DNA of 64,000 bases from Mesorhizobium qingshengii (GTDB lineage Bacteria; Pseudomonadota; Alphaproteobacteria; Rhizobiales; Rhizobiaceae): assembly GCF_900103325.1 (NCBI RefSeq), contig NZ_FMXM01000003.1:1-64000 (forward strand), given 5' to 3'. Made by a program: the position numbers and the translations under genes. The notes under the pieces were generated by a model, which saw nothing but the letters and a program-made list of their open reading frames with translations, was not told the origin of the DNA and ran no database searches. Shown piece after piece: positions 26,042 to 35,792 of this stretch (its first letter is position 1; each line of letters opens with the position of its first letter).

Positions 26042-27211
26042 TTATGCGGGGGCCTTGCCGCCCTCCTCGGTCGGTTCCTCCACCACCACCACTGTCTGCT
26101 GCGCGGCGAGAAAATTGCCGACATGGCTGAGCCCGTCGAAATGATCGCAGAACACCTTGATGACGACCAGCAGCGGCACCGCCATCAAGGCACCGACGAA
26201 GCCCCAGAGCCATGACCAGAAGGCGATGGCAATGAAGATCGCCACGGCGTTGATCTCGAGGCGCCGGCCGACCACCATGGGTGTGACGAACTGGCCTTCG
26301 ACTATATCACACAACAGCACGAAAGCCGGCGCCAGCAGCGCGTAGGAGATGGTGTCGAAGCTGATCAGCGCCATGATCGCGACAAGCACGATGGTCATCA
26401 GTGCTCCGACATAGGGCAGGAAGTTGAGCAGCGCCGCGGCCACGCCCCAGACCAGCGGATTGGGCATGCCGAGCGCCCACAGGCCGAGACCTATGACGGT
26501 GCCGAGGCCGACATTGATGATGGCGACGGTGAGCAGGTAATGCGAGATTTCGCGCTCGACGTCATAGACGACGCGCAGCGCCCGCTTTTTTTCGCTGAGG
26601 CTGGCGAAGGACTGGATGATCTTCTCGTAGAACATCGTGCCGGAGGCGAGCAGGAACAGCGACAGCACGAAGATGATGGTGAGGCTTGTCCCCGCCGACA
26701 GGATGTTGCTGGCGGCCGCCGACAGGATGCCGGACTGCGCCACCGCCACTTTCTGTATGCCCGGCTCCTGCGAGGTCTGGGTCATCTGTTCGACCTGATG
26801 CGAGATCTGCATGATCCTCTCGAGCGGACGCCGCAATTGTGCCAGTCGCTCGGTGAGCTGTTGGCCGATCGACGAGGTGTTGTTGAGGAGGTCGATGACC
26901 GGGCCGCTGAGCAGGTAGCCGGCGCCGGCGAAAACGCAGATCGACAGCAGCACCAGAAGGGTCGCCGAAACCATTTCGGGAATGCCGCGCTTGCGCAGCA
27001 GCCGGACGATCGGCGTCAGCGTCAAGGCCAGCAGGAAAGCCAGGATCACCGGCATGAAGAAGGCGCGGGCGAAGTAAAGCGCATAGACGGTCATGAACAC
27101 AAAGATGCCGACGAGCAGCGAACGCATCAAATGCGTGTCCGCGCGTGCCTCGACGCGCGGATCCGGCTCATCGGCAACACCTGCGCCCGAAGCGGCGGGT
27201 TCGGCTTTCAT
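26042..27211 (-). CDS. AI-2E family transporter (PerM-like)
   Basis: The ATG at 27211 has GAGGGA 6 bases upstream and gives 389 residues. Eight membrane spans are predicted: two near the start ([20 protein letters not shown]), a long periplasmic segment about residues 95-170, then a C-terminal block with [20 protein letters not shown] and [20 protein letters not shown] typical of the family. Members export autoinducer-like or other small molecules or exchange ions; function here is open. Confidence 0.88.
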   Translation of the reverse strand: MKAEPAASGAGVADEPDPRVEARADTHLMRSLLVGIFVFMTVYALYFARAFFMPVILAFLLALTLTPIVRLLRKRGIPEMVSATLLVLLSICVFAGAGYLLSGPVIDLLNNTSSIGQQLTERLAQLRRPLERIMQISHQVEQMTQTSQEPGIQKVAVAQSGILSAAASNILSAGTSLTIIFVLSLFLLASGTMFYEKIIQSFASLSEKKRALRVVYDVEREISHYLLTVAIINVGLGTVIGLGLWALGMPNPLVWGVAAALLNFLPYVGALMTIVLVAIMALISFDTISYALLAPAFVLLCDIVEGQFVTPMVVGRRLEINAVAIFIAIAFWSWLWGFVGALMAVPLLVVIKVFCDHFDGLSHVGNFLAAQQTVVVVEEPTEEGGKAPA

Positions 27212-27325
27212 CGTGGTCCCTCGGCGGCGCACCGCAATTGGTGCAGTCCGTCGACGGAAAACGCCGGCGTGGCTTCAAGGTTCCGTTAGCCGGCATTGCC
27301 CCTCGATGAGGGCGCTGCCGTCGGT

Positions 27326-28387
27326 TTATGCGGCAGGCGCCGTCACCGCCGGCGCGGACTTCGCCGTTTCCTTGCGCACGACCGGTGCCACCCTGGTGCC
27401 GTAGAGTTCGATCGCCTTCATGATCTTGGCGTGCGGCATGACGCCGATCGCCATCTGCAGCAGGAAGCGATCGTTGCCGAAGATCTTGTGCTGGGCGACG
27501 ATCTTCTCGGCCACCTGCTCCGGATTGCCGACGAACAGCGCGCCGGTGGGACCGCGCGACTGGTCGAAATGCGCCCGCGATGTCGGGCCCCAGCCGCGCT
27601 CGCGGCCGATGCGGTTCATCACCTCCGCCTGGGGGCCGTAGAAATCATCGGCAGCCTGCTCGGTCGTTTCTGCAATGAAACCGTGCACGTTGATGCTGGT
27701 GGCGAGGCCCGCCGGATCACTGCCGGCGCGCTTGGCGGCCTCACGATAAAGGTCGAACAACGGCGCGAAGCGCGCCGGCTCGCCGCCAATGATGGCGAGC
27801 GCCAGCGGCAGCCCGAGCGCGCCGGCCCGCGCCGCCGACTGCGGCGTGCCGCCAATGGCGATCCAGACCGGCAGCCTGTCCTGGAACGGCCGGGGATAGA
27901 CGCCGCGATCGTTGATCGGCGCACGCAGATTGCCGGACCAGGTGACCTTCACGCTGTCGCGGATGGCAAGCAGCAGATCGAGCTTTTCGGCGAACAGTTC
28001 GTCATAGTCCTCCAGATTGTAGCCGAACAGCGGGAAGGATTCGATGAACGAGCCGCGCCCGGCCATGATCTCGGCGCGGCCGCTCGACAGAAGGTCGAGC
28101 GTGGCAAACTGCTGGAAGACGCGAACCGGATCATCGGAAGACAGGACGGTGACCGCGCTGGTCAGCTTGATGCGCTTCGAACGCTCCGCGGCCGCGGCCA
28201 GCGCCACCACCGGCGCCGAGGCGGCATAGTCGGGCCGGTGATGCTCGCCGAGACCGAAGACGTCGAGGCCGACCTGATCGGCCAGTTCGACCTCCTCGAT
28301 CAGATTGCGCAGCCGCTCATGCGGGCCGATGGCGCCGGGGCCCGGCTGCGGGCTGACGTCGGCAAAGGTGTAGAGACCGAGTTCCAT
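27326..28387 (-). CDS. LLM-class flavin-dependent oxidoreductase
   Basis: A 353-residue luciferase-like protein, distinct from the one at 24139. It begins [16 protein letters not shown] and contains [40 protein letters not shown] and [20 protein letters not shown], all typical of the family. The substrate is unknown. It stands alone, with a 200-base upstream region. Confidence 0.9.
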   Translation of the reverse strand: MELGLYTFADVSPQPGPGAIGPHERLRNLIEEVELADQVGLDVFGLGEHHRPDYAASAPVVALAAAAERSKRIKLTSAVTVLSSDDPVRVFQQFATLDLLSSGRAEIMAGRGSFIESFPLFGYNLEDYDELFAEKLDLLLAIRDSVKVTWSGNLRAPINDRGVYPRPFQDRLPVWIAIGGTPQSAARAGALGLPLALAIIGGEPARFAPLFDLYREAAKRAGSDPAGLATSINVHGFIAETTEQAADDFYGPQAEVMNRIGRERGWGPTSRAHFDQSRGPTGALFVGNPEQVAEKIVAQHKIFGNDRFLLQMAIGVMPHAKIMKAIELYGTRVAPVVRKETAKSAPAVTAPAA

Positions 28388-28550
28388 GTCATGTCATCCT
28401 GGTGTTGGGCTTTTCGCGTTAGAGGTAGCGATCGGCCCGCTTCGTCGCCAGAGGGGCGGACGGTGAACAGTGAATGTCCGGTTCGGCCAAAAAAGGCGTC
28501 TCCCGGCTGCAACAAGCCAGAATTTCATGGCTGGCATACCGATTTGGCGC

Positions 28551-28578
28551 TTGAACTCTCGGCATTCGCGCGTATGTA
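28551..28578 (+). promoter_or_regulatory. Possible sigma-70 promoter for the DUF6481 gene
   Basis: TTGAAC (28551-28556) and TATGTA (28573-28578) are 16 bases apart and 31 bases upstream of the chosen start codon. Match to rhizobial housekeeping promoters is fair. Confidence 0.35.
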
Positions 28579-28609
28579 AGCCTCGCGAATTGACTTCAGG
28601 GAAGTGGAC

Positions 28610-29038
28610 TTGGCTATCTACAGGGAAAAAGATATTTTCGAGCGGCGCAATGCCGCGAACGAGGCAAAGAAGGCGCTTCTGGAGCGCTTCAAGTCAAAGC
28701 CGGCGGCAGATGACCCTGCGGTGCAGGCACGACAGGCCGAACGCAAGGCAATCCTCGAGGCGCGCCAGATACGCGAGGCCGAGAAGGCAAGGCTGAAGCA
28801 GGAAAAGCTGGCACGCGAGGCGGTCGAGAAGGCCGAGCGCGAGGCAGCGGCCGAAGCGGCACGCATTGCGGCCGAAGAGGCGGCACAGGCGGAGGCCAAG
28901 ATTCGGGAAGCCGAAGAAAACGAGCGCATCGCCCGTTTGCTGGCCGACGAAGCCGAACGCAAGGCCAAGCGCGACGCGCGCTATGCGGCGCGCAAGCAGC
29001 GCACCGGCAGAACGCCCCCGGGCTTCTCCGCCCGCTAG
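28610..29038 (+). CDS. DUF6481 family protein, charged alpha-helical
   Basis: A 142-residue protein if translation begins at TTG 28610, which has AGGGAA 6 bases upstream; the GTG at 28604 directly touches that Shine-Dalgarno sequence and is less likely. The product is almost entirely helical, rich in Ala, Glu, Lys and Arg (residues about 25-130), with long coiled-coil-like repeats such as EAERKAKRDARYAARKQR. Family members are common in rhizobia and uncharacterised. There is no signal peptide or membrane span. Confidence 0.8.
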   Translation: MAIYREKDIFERRNAANEAKKALLERFKSKPAADDPAVQARQAERKAILEARQIREAEKARLKQEKLAREAVEKAEREAAAEAARIAAEEAAQAEAKIREAEENERIARLLADEAERKAKRDARYAARKQRTGRTPPGFSAR

Positions 29039-29073
29039 CGCCTCCACGGCCAAGCGCCGAACTGACTTGGGAT

Positions 29074-29097
29074 CAGGGTCGCCTTGCAGCGGCCCTG
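29074..29097. terminator. Hairpin between convergent genes, possible bidirectional terminator
   Basis: CAGGGTCGC-CTTGCA-GCGGCCCTG forms a 9-bp stem with one wobble pair. It lies 35 bases after the DUF6481 stop and 25 bases after the sugE stop. There is no strong U tract. Confidence 0.4.
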
Positions 29098-29121
29098 AAA
29101 GCGTTTGTCTTGAAGGCAGGC

Positions 29122-29436
29122 TCAGGCCGCGAACTTCAACCCCATGATGCCGCAGACGATGAGCGCGATGCAGGCCAGCCTGATCGCGGTGGCCGGCTCG
29201 CCGAGCAGCCAGATGCCGAGCAGTGCGGTACCGACAGTGCCGATGCCGGTCCATACCGCGTAGGCGGTACCGACGGGCAGCACTTTGAGCGCCAGGCCGA
29301 GCAGGGTGAGGCTGACGATCATCGAAGCCACCGTCAGGCCAGTCGGGACCAGCTTCGAGAAACCATCGGTGTATTTGAGGCCGATTGCCCAGCCGATCTC
29401 GAACAGGCCGGCAAAAAACAGCAAGATCCACGACAT
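29122..29436 (-). CDS. sugE: SugE-type small multidrug resistance protein (probable guanidinium exporter)
   Basis: A 104-residue protein with four membrane spans, the full length of the SMR family. The first helix carries the essential glutamate in [20 protein letters not shown] (E13), and [17 protein letters not shown] is SugE-type rather than EmrE-type. Relatives of this subtype (Gdx) export guanidinium in exchange for protons. The start at 29436 is selected because upstream residues in the frame are not family-like. A 19-bp palindrome sits 16 bases upstream. I see no guanidine riboswitch. Confidence 0.9.
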   Translation of the reverse strand: MSWILLFFAGLFEIGWAIGLKYTDGFSKLVPTGLTVASMIVSLTLLGLALKVLPVGTAYAVWTGIGTVGTALLGIWLLGEPATAIRLACIALIVCGIMGLKFAA

Positions 29437-29452
29437 CGGGAGCGCTCCATCC

Positions 29453-29471
29453 GAGCATCGGACCGATGCTC
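29453..29471. promoter_or_regulatory. Perfect palindrome in front of sugE
   Basis: GAGCATCGG-A-CCGATGCTC is a perfect 9-1-9 inverted repeat, 16 bases upstream of the sugE start codon. It could be an operator for a dimeric repressor or an RNA hairpin in the leader. The loop does not show the ACGR tetraloop of guanidine-II riboswitches. Confidence 0.5.
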
Positions 29472-29626
29472 GATCAAGGAATGGCGGGTCGTCCCGGCCT
29501 GATTTCGGGGGAGCGCGAGGTCGTCCCCGCCACGCCAATATGGGAATCTCGCGCGGCCGATCAACAACGGCCAGCGACATGACAATGTTGCCGGCCGTCA
29601 TCCTGTCCAAAGCGGATTGACCGGAC

Positions 29627-29752
29627 TTACTTGTCCTTGAGCTTCATCGCCTTGACCGGCGGCGCCTTCAGGGCCGGAGCCGGGGCGGGCTTCTTGGCGT
29701 CCTTCTTCGGCTTGCGGGCTTCCTTGCCTGCCTTCATCGCACCTTTAGCCAT
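29627..29752 (-). CDS. Small basic Lys/Ala/Pro-rich protein
   Basis: A 41-residue peptide starting at the ATG at 29752, with GGAGGA 7 bases upstream. It consists mainly of Lys, Ala and Pro ([20 protein letters not shown] and on to KLKDK), so it is very basic and probably disordered, like histone-tail-type nucleic-acid-binding peptides. No domain is recognised. The strong ribosome binding site is the main reason to accept it. Confidence 0.65.
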   Translation of the reverse strand: MAKGAMKAGKEARKPKKDAKKPAPAPALKAPPVKAMKLKDK

Positions 29753-29962
29753 GATTCGTTCCTCCGATTGTGGGAAGCGAAGTGAAACAAGAGAATCGCC
29801 CGACCGCAAGGGGCTGCCACGGTTCGCTCGCGCCGGCCCTCCGCTGTCAACCGGTTTTCCCCTCGTAATGCGGTTCGGACCATGCCATGCTGTCTATCGC
29901 ACTGCAGCATCAGCCAGGGGTTTTCGCCGGGCGATGGACCGGGCAGGCTGGTCAGGACAACA

Positions 29963-30772
29963 ATGCGAATCCACATCGGCTGCGAGATGAGCTTCGACTT
30001 TCCGCAGGAAACGCCGCTCATCGCGATGCTGAATGTCCACTATTCCCGCGCATCCGATCTCGAGCGGCCGGATTTCCTGACCTCCAACCCGCCGGTGCCG
30101 ATCGAAAGCTATCGCGACAGCTTCGGCAACTGGTGCAACCGTTTCGTCGCCCCGCCGGGACGCTTCACTTTCGGCACCGACGCGGTGATCCGCGACCCCG
30201 GCACCTACGAGATGCGCGACCTGATGGCCTGGCAGCACGAGGTGCGCGACCTGCCGTCGGACACGCTGCTGTTCTTGCTGCCCAGCCGTTTTTGCGAGAG
30301 CGACCTGCTGGCGAGCGAGGCGTGGCGGTTGTTTGGCCATACGCCGCTCGGCATCCCGCGCGTGCAGGCGGTCTGCGACTTCGTCCACAATCATATCGTC
30401 TTCAGTTACGGCAATGCGCGACCGACGCGCACCGCGGCGGAAGCCTATCGCGAGCAGAGCGGTGTGTGCCGCGACTTCGCCCACCTTGCCGTTACCTTCT
30501 GCCGGGCGCTCAACATCCCGACGCGCTACTGCACCGGCTACATCAGCGACATCGGCATGCCAAAGCCCTGGTCGAGCATGGATTTCGCTGCCTGGATGGA
30601 GGTCTATCTCGGTGGCCGCTGGCATGTCTTCGACCCGCGCAACAACGCGCCGCGCATCGGCCGCGTCCTCATCGCCTCCGGCCGTGACGCCGCCGACGTG
30701 CCGCTGACCCATATCTTCGGACCGGGCACGCTCGCCGGCTTCAAGGTGTGGACCGACGAGATCGTCGAGTAG
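29963..30772 (+). CDS. Transglutaminase-like protein with altered catalytic triad
   Basis: A 269-residue protein from the ATG at 29963. The N-terminal half is the bacterial transglutaminase N domain and the core follows at about residues 150-230. The nucleophile is present in EQSGVCRDFAHLAV. The segment MDFAAWMEVYLGGRWHVFDP aligns with the usual H-A-W...FDP block, but the catalytic histidine position is alanine; the aspartate in FDP remains. Such proteins are often cysteine peptidases or crosslinkers. No signal peptide is seen. Whether this one is catalytically active is doubtful. Confidence 0.85.
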   Translation: MRIHIGCEMSFDFPQETPLIAMLNVHYSRASDLERPDFLTSNPPVPIESYRDSFGNWCNRFVAPPGRFTFGTDAVIRDPGTYEMRDLMAWQHEVRDLPSDTLLFLLPSRFCESDLLASEAWRLFGHTPLGIPRVQAVCDFVHNHIVFSYGNARPTRTAAEAYREQSGVCRDFAHLAVTFCRALNIPTRYCTGYISDIGMPKPWSSMDFAAWMEVYLGGRWHVFDPRNNAPRIGRVLIASGRDAADVPLTHIFGPGTLAGFKVWTDEIVE

Positions 30773-30870
30773 GCACCTACCCTGAACGACTGCCCGGTTC
30801 GTGCGTTGTCAATGGCTGTGGAGCTTCGACAGGGGCTCCACTAAGCTCGGAGTTCCAACAGGGCAAGACA

Positions 30871-31836
30871 ATGGCCGGTCATGGCGGATCGAAAAGGGTC
30901 ATCTACGCGGCGCTCGCCGGCAATCTCGCCATCGCGTTGACCAAGTTCGCGGCCGCCTTCTTCACCGGCAGCTCGGCGATGCTGTCGGAAGGCGTGCACT
31001 CGCTGGTCGACACCGGCAATGGCGGGCTGCTGCTCTACGGCATGCACCGTGCCGCCCGCCCAGCCGACCGGACGCATCCGCTCGGTCATGGCCGCGAGCT
31101 CTATTTCTGGAGTTTCATCGTTGCCCTTCTCGTCTTCGCGCTTGGCGCCGGCGTGTCCTTCTACGAAGGCGTCATCCATATCATGGCCCCCGAACCGGTC
31201 GCCAACGCCAAGGTGAACTACATCGTTCTCGGCCTTTCCTTCCTGTTCGAAGGTAGCTCCTGGCTGGTGGCGCTGAAGGCGTTCCGCCAGCAGAAAGGCA
31301 AACAGGGCTGGCTGCGGGCCGTGCAAGCGAGCAAGGATCCGAGCGTCTACACGGTGCTGTTCGAGGACAGCGCAGCCCTGCTCGGCCTGATCGTCGCCTT
31401 CGCTGGCATCCTGGCGGCGGAATTACTCGACATGCCTGAGCTCGATGGCGCCGCTTCGATAGGCATCGCGCTTATCCTCGGCGCGACGGCGATTTTCCTG
31501 GCGCGCGAAAGCAAGAGCCTGCTTCTGGGCGAACCGGCCTCACCCGAAGTGCAGAAGCAGGTGCTGGCCATCGTCCAGCAAGACCCGGCGGTGCAACGAG
31601 CGAACGGTGTACTGACGCTGCATATCGGCCCGGAGGAAATCGTCGCTGGCCTGAGCATCGAATTCGAGGATCATCTGACGGCGCCGGAGATCGAAGCCTG
31701 TGTCGAGCGCCTCGAGAAACGGCTGAAGACGGAGATGCCGGAGATCATGCGGCTGTTCGTCAAGCCGCAGACCACGGGCACCTGGGAGCAGCGGCGCAAT
31801 CTGATCGCACCCGCATCCGATCCGGCTCTGGACTAG
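30871..31836 (+). CDS. Cation diffusion facilitator (CDF) metal transporter
   Basis: A 321-residue protein with six membrane spans and a C-terminal cytoplasmic domain (from about residue 225). Metal-site signatures are LSEGVHSLVDTGNGGLL (HxxxD, second helix) and LFEDSAALLGLIVAF (fifth helix). THPLGHGRELYFWSFIVALL is the conserved segment before helix three. It exports divalent metal such as Zn, Fe or Co by proton antiport. A long non-similar upstream extension of the frame is ignored. Confidence 0.92.
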   Translation: MAGHGGSKRVIYAALAGNLAIALTKFAAAFFTGSSAMLSEGVHSLVDTGNGGLLLYGMHRAARPADRTHPLGHGRELYFWSFIVALLVFALGAGVSFYEGVIHIMAPEPVANAKVNYIVLGLSFLFEGSSWLVALKAFRQQKGKQGWLRAVQASKDPSVYTVLFEDSAALLGLIVAFAGILAAELLDMPELDGAASIGIALILGATAIFLARESKSLLLGEPASPEVQKQVLAIVQQDPAVQRANGVLTLHIGPEEIVAGLSIEFEDHLTAPEIEACVERLEKRLKTEMPEIMRLFVKPQTTGTWEQRRNLIAPASDPALD

Positions 31837-31901
31837 CGCAGTGCCGTTGCCTCGCTGCCTTGGCCCGCTATGATCCACGGGTGGATTTTGGAGGAGCGGC
31901 G

Positions 31902-32306
31902 ATGAAGATCGACGGCGGCTGCCATTGCGGCGCTATTGCTTACGAGGCGGAGGTCGACCCGGAAAAGACCTCGATCTGCCACTGCACGGATTGCCAGCAA
32001 CTGACCGGCACGGCTTTTCGCGTGACGGTTCCGGCGCCCGAGGATCACTACCGGATCACGAAGGGTACGCCGAAAATCTACACCAAGACCGGGGCGAGCG
32101 GCGCCAAGCGCGCCCAGGCCTTTTGCGCCGACTGCGGTTCGCACCTTTACGCCACGTCGGTCGGAGATGGCCCGAAAGTCTATGGGATTCGAGCGGGAAC
32201 CGCGCGCCAACGCGAGGATTTGATCCCTACACAGCAGAAATGGCACCGCTCGGCGCTGCATTGGCTGCCGGAATTTCAAGGCATGACAATCGTGGAGGAG
32301 CAGTAG
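31902..32306 (+). CDS. GFA-family (glutathione-dependent formaldehyde-activating-like) zinc protein
   Basis: A 134-residue protein from the ATG at 31902, with GGAGGAG 6 bases upstream. The zinc cysteines are in GGCHCGAIAYE, ICHCTDCQQLTG and FCADCGSHLY, the full GFA set. The family is named after Gfa, but most members have unknown substrates. It stands between the CDF gene and the convergent rmuC. Confidence 0.9.
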   Translation: MKIDGGCHCGAIAYEAEVDPEKTSICHCTDCQQLTGTAFRVTVPAPEDHYRITKGTPKIYTKTGASGAKRAQAFCADCGSHLYATSVGDGPKVYGIRAGTARQREDLIPTQQKWHRSALHWLPEFQGMTIVEEQ

Positions 32307-32312
32307 CGCGGC

Positions 32313-33581
32313 TCAGTCGTCGCCTTCGACAACCCTCAGCCTGAGCTGTCCGGTCTTCGAATCGGCGACGCGCGCGCCGCCTTCGACTTTCGCAACGGGT
32401 GCCGACGAGGCCGCGACCGTGCCGTCTTCCACAGGCTGCGCGCCGAACTCCAGCGCCTCGATCTTCTGGCCGCGCTTGGTCACCTTCGACGTCGAGACGA
32501 GGATGTCGTCGATGTCCTTGGCCGACTGGCCGAAATGGACCTGCAATTTGCGCACCCGCTCGTCGACACGCGCGACATCCTCCATCAGCCGGATGACTTC
32601 GCCCTGGATCAGGTGCGCCTGTTCGCGCATGCGGGCGTCCTTGAGGATCGCCTGGATGACCTGGATCGACAGCATCAGCAATGACGGCGAGACGATGACG
32701 ATGCGGGCACGGTGCGCCTTATGGACGATCGCCTCGAAATTCTCGTGGATCTCGGCAAACACCGATTCCGACGGCACGAACATGAAGGCGGTATCCTGCG
32801 TCTCGCCCTGGATCAGGTATTTTTCCGATATATCGCGGACATGGACCTCGATGTCGCGGCGGAACGCCTGCGAGGCGGCCTTCTGCAGTTCGACGCCATC
32901 GGCGGCGCGGATGGCATTCCAGGCCTCCAGCGGGAATTTGGCATCGATGGCAAGCGAAGGCGCGCCGTTCGGCATCTTCACCAGGCAATCGGGCCTGCTG
33001 CCGTTGGACAGCGTCGCCTGGAATTCGTAAGCGCCGTGCGGCAGGCCGTCGGCGACGATCGCCTCCATGCGCGACTGGCCGAAGGCGCCGCGCGTCTGCT
33101 TGTTGGAAAGGATCGCCTGCAGCTGCACGACCTGGCCGGCGAGCGACTGGATGTTGCCCTGCGCGACATCGATGATCGCCAGCCGCTCCTGCAATTTGGC
33201 CAGACTCTCATGGGTGGATTTGGTCTGCTCGGTCATGGTCTGGCCGAGGCGGCCGGTCATGGCGTCGAGGCGCTGGCCGATCGACTGCGTCAGTTCCGCC
33301 TGGCGTGCCCCGAACACCTCGGCGATGGCACCCATGCGGCCCTGCATCTCGGATTGAGACTGCAGAATGCCGGCCATCCGCGCCTCGGCGTCGCGCGCAT
33401 GGTCGGCGGCTTCCGCAGCCGCCACGGCGCGCGCCTTGGCCGACCGCCACAACGCGACGACGAGCGCCACGAACAGGCCAAGAAACAGCAACACGGCGAA
33501 AGCCAGCGCATGGCCGAGCGTTATCGTGGAGGCGCCAAGCCGGGCGACGGGCTCCGAAAGGATGGATGTCAGGTCATTCAT
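32313..33581 (-). CDS. rmuC: DNA recombination protein RmuC
   Basis: A 422-residue protein starting at 33581. An N-terminal membrane span (LGHALAFAVLLFLGLFVALV, about residues 20-40) is followed by a long coiled coil (about 45-150) and the RmuC nuclease-like domain (about 170-380: GPSLAIDAKFPLEAW-type APSLAIDAKFPLEAW, SEKYLIQGETQDTAFMFVPS). RmuC limits DNA inversions at repeats. It is divergent from def. Confidence 0.94.
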   Translation of the reverse strand: MNDLTSILSEPVARLGASTITLGHALAFAVLLFLGLFVALVVALWRSAKARAVAAAEAADHARDAEARMAGILQSQSEMQGRMGAIAEVFGARQAELTQSIGQRLDAMTGRLGQTMTEQTKSTHESLAKLQERLAIIDVAQGNIQSLAGQVVQLQAILSNKQTRGAFGQSRMEAIVADGLPHGAYEFQATLSNGSRPDCLVKMPNGAPSLAIDAKFPLEAWNAIRAADGVELQKAASQAFRRDIEVHVRDISEKYLIQGETQDTAFMFVPSESVFAEIHENFEAIVHKAHRARIVIVSPSLLMLSIQVIQAILKDARMREQAHLIQGEVIRLMEDVARVDERVRKLQVHFGQSAKDIDDILVSTSKVTKRGQKIEALEFGAQPVEDGTVAASSAPVAKVEGGARVADSKTGQLRLRVVEGDD

Positions 33582-33684
33582 GTGGACAGCATAGATGATT
33601 CGGCATGCCGGCACAGATCAAAACGTGAACGCCAGCCAGGCGCCCCGGTTGACGCTTTTCACTGGACGTCTTACGTGGAACGCC

Positions 33685-34215
33685 ATGCCGATCAAGCCGC
33701 TCATCATCCTTCCCGATCCCATCCTGCGCCAGGTTTCCAAGCCGGTGGAGCGTGTCGACGCGCCCTTGCGCAAACTAGCCGACGACATGCTGGCGACCAT
33801 GTATGACGCGCCCGGCATCGGGCTGGCTGCGATCCAGATCGGCGAACCGCTGCGCATGCTGGTGATCGATCTCGCCAAGGAAGACGAAACACCGGCGCCG
33901 CACGTCGTCATCAATCCGGAAATCCTGGGCAGCGCCGACGCGCGCTCCGTCTACGAGGAAGGCTGCCTGTCGATCCCGGACTACTACGCCGAGGTCGAAC
34001 GTCCGGCGGCGGTGCGGGTCAGGTACCTCGACCGCGACGGCAAACTGCAGGAGATCGAAGCCGAGGGACTGATGGCGACCTGCCTGCAGCATGAGATCGA
34101 CCACCTCAACGGCGTGCTGTTCATCGACCACATCTCGAAGCTGAAGCGCGACATGGTGGTGAAGAAATTCAAGAAGCTCGCCAGGGACAAGGCGCCGGGC
34201 AAGCTGGTGGGATAG
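33685..34215 (+). CDS. def: Peptide deformylase
   Basis: Removes the N-formyl group from nascent proteins. The start at 33685 gives 176 residues with all three motifs: [10 protein letters not shown] (about 45-54), EEGCLSIPD (about 91-99) with the metal cysteine, and [10 protein letters not shown] (about 133-142) with the two metal histidines and the catalytic glutamate. It is followed 4 bases later by fmt, the classic translation-linked pair. Confidence 0.97.
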   Translation: MPIKPLIILPDPILRQVSKPVERVDAPLRKLADDMLATMYDAPGIGLAAIQIGEPLRMLVIDLAKEDETPAPHVVINPEILGSADARSVYEEGCLSIPDYYAEVERPAAVRVRYLDRDGKLQEIEAEGLMATCLQHEIDHLNGVLFIDHISKLKRDMVVKKFKKLARDKAPGKLVG

Positions 34216-34219
34216 GGGA

Positions 34220-35155
34220 ATGCCCCTTCGCGTCATCTTCATGGGCACGCCGGAGTTTTCGGTGCCGACGCTGCGCGCGATCGGCGAGGCCGGACATGAG
34301 ATATCAGCCGTCTATACGCAACCGCCGCGCGCCGCCGGACGGCGCGGGCTGGAGCTGACGCCGTCACCGGTGCAGCGCGAGGCGGAGCGGCTTGGCGTCG
34401 AGGTGCGCACGCCGGTGTCGCTCAAGGGTGAGGCCGAGCAGGCCGCTTTCCACGTTCTGCGGGCCGACGTCGCCGTGGTCGTCGCCTACGGTTTGCTCCT
34501 GCCGAAGGCGGTTCTCGAGGCGCCGCGGCTCGGCTGCATCAACGGCCATGCATCGCTGTTGCCGCGCTGGCGCGGGGCCGCACCCATCCAGCGCGCCATC
34601 ATGGCTGGCGACCGCGAGACCGGCATGATGGTGATGCGCATGGAAGAAGGGCTCGACACCGGCCCGGTGGGAATGGTTGAAAAATGCGCCATCGAACCCG
34701 ATATGACGGCCGGCGACCTGCATGATCGGTTGATGGGCGTCGGTGCCGCACTCGTGGTGGAAGCGCTGGCGCGGCTGGAAAGGAACACCCTGACATTTAC
34801 CCCCCAGGCGGTGGAAGGGGTGACCTACGCCAAGAAAATCGATAAGTCGGAGACTCGCGTGGACTGGAATCGCTCGGCGACCGAGGTCCACAATCACATT
34901 CGTGGCCTGTCGCCCTTTCCCGGTGCGTGGTCGGAGATTGAAATTGGCGGCCGCCCGGAGCGGCTGAAACTGCTTCGCTCGGTGCTTTCGCAAGGCGCGG
35001 GCGAGTCGGGAGGAATTCTCGATGACCGGCTGACGGTCGCCTGCGGGGCAGGCGCGATCAGGCTGGTCGAAGTTCAACGGGCGGGCGGAAGGCCCGCTGC
35101 CGCGTCGGAATTCCTGCGCGGGGCCAAGATCGAAAAAGGAATGAAATTCTCATGA
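34220..35155 (+). CDS. fmt: Methionyl-tRNA formyltransferase
   Basis: Formylates initiator Met-tRNA with 10-formyl-THF. The 311-residue length and order of domains are standard: Rossmann-like N-terminal domain with [13 protein letters not shown], the substrate site [20 protein letters not shown] (about residues 107-126), and a C-terminal tRNA-binding domain from about residue 205. Its stop overlaps the start of a GNAT gene by 4 bases. Confidence 0.97.
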   Translation: MPLRVIFMGTPEFSVPTLRAIGEAGHEISAVYTQPPRAAGRRGLELTPSPVQREAERLGVEVRTPVSLKGEAEQAAFHVLRADVAVVVAYGLLLPKAVLEAPRLGCINGHASLLPRWRGAAPIQRAIMAGDRETGMMVMRMEEGLDTGPVGMVEKCAIEPDMTAGDLHDRLMGVGAALVVEALARLERNTLTFTPQAVEGVTYAKKIDKSETRVDWNRSATEVHNHIRGLSPFPGAWSEIEIGGRPERLKLLRSVLSQGAGESGGILDDRLTVACGAGAIRLVEVQRAGGRPAAASEFLRGAKIEKGMKFS

Positions 35156-35661
35156 GCATGATGTCGATACGCGCGGCGACGCCGCGGGATCGCGAGGCCA
35201 TCCGCCTCGTCGAGGAGCACGCTTTCGGCCAGCAGGCGGAGGCCGGGCTGGTCGACGCGCTGGTGACCGGCGGCGACGCCGTTGCCGAACTGGTGGCGGA
35301 AGAGGACGGCCAGGTTGTCGGCCACATCCTGTTTTCCCGGCTGTTTGTCCGCAATGGCGGCAAAAGCTTTGCGGCCGTGGCGCTGGCACCGTTGGCGGTG
35401 GAACCTTCGTTCCATGGCAGCGGCATCGGCGGCGCGCTGATCCGCGAGGCGCATATCCGCCTCAGGGACGCCGGCGAGACACTGGCCGTGGTGCTGGGTG
35501 ATCCGGCCTATTACAGCCGTTTCGGCTACAGCCACGCGCGCGCCGAAAACTTCGAGAGCGAGTACCAGGGCGAGGCGCTGCAGGCACTGGCCTGGGGCGA
35601 CGCGCCGGAGGCAGGCAGGCTGGTCTACGCCTCGGCCTTCGGCTCGGCACTCGCCGCGTAA
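35152..35661 (+). CDS. GNAT-family N-acetyltransferase
   Basis: A 169-residue acetyltransferase coupled to fmt by an ATGA overlap. Acetyl-CoA-binding motif A is at [20 protein letters not shown] (about residues 75-94). [15 protein letters not shown] is the typical C-terminal segment of the YhbS-like group. Substrate unknown. Confidence 0.9.
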   Translation: MSMMSIRAATPRDREAIRLVEEHAFGQQAEAGLVDALVTGGDAVAELVAEEDGQVVGHILFSRLFVRNGGKSFAAVALAPLAVEPSFHGSGIGGALIREAHIRLRDAGETLAVVLGDPAYYSRFGYSHARAENFESEYQGEALQALAWGDAPEAGRLVYASAFGSALAA

Positions 35662-35685
35662 GCGGCGACAGCCCTGGAGCCGGAT

Positions 35686-35789
35686 GATTTCAGGTCGAAT
35701 CGACCTGAAATCTGAATCCGCCTCTAACTCAAAGAGAAAGAGCATGATGTCGTCTGAAGACCGCTTCACACTTTTCGGCATCATGCTCT
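35686..35789. repeat. RIME-like element with two palindromes, abutting truA
   Basis: The first palindrome, 35686-35712, is GATTTCAGGTCGA-A-TCGACCTGAAATC. The second, 35739-35789, has outer arms AGAGCATGATG and CATCATGCTCT and an inner part with GAAGACCGCTTCACACTTTTC. About 104 bases with two large palindromes matches the description of the rhizobial RIME element. It ends 3 bases before the truA ATG. Confidence 0.78.
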
Positions 35790-35792
35790 AGC

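Noticed and set aside
29437-29620. Guanidine riboswitch upstream of sugE
   Set aside because: No tandem hairpins with ACGR loops (guanidine-II) and no ykkC-like core are visible. Only a simple palindrome is present.
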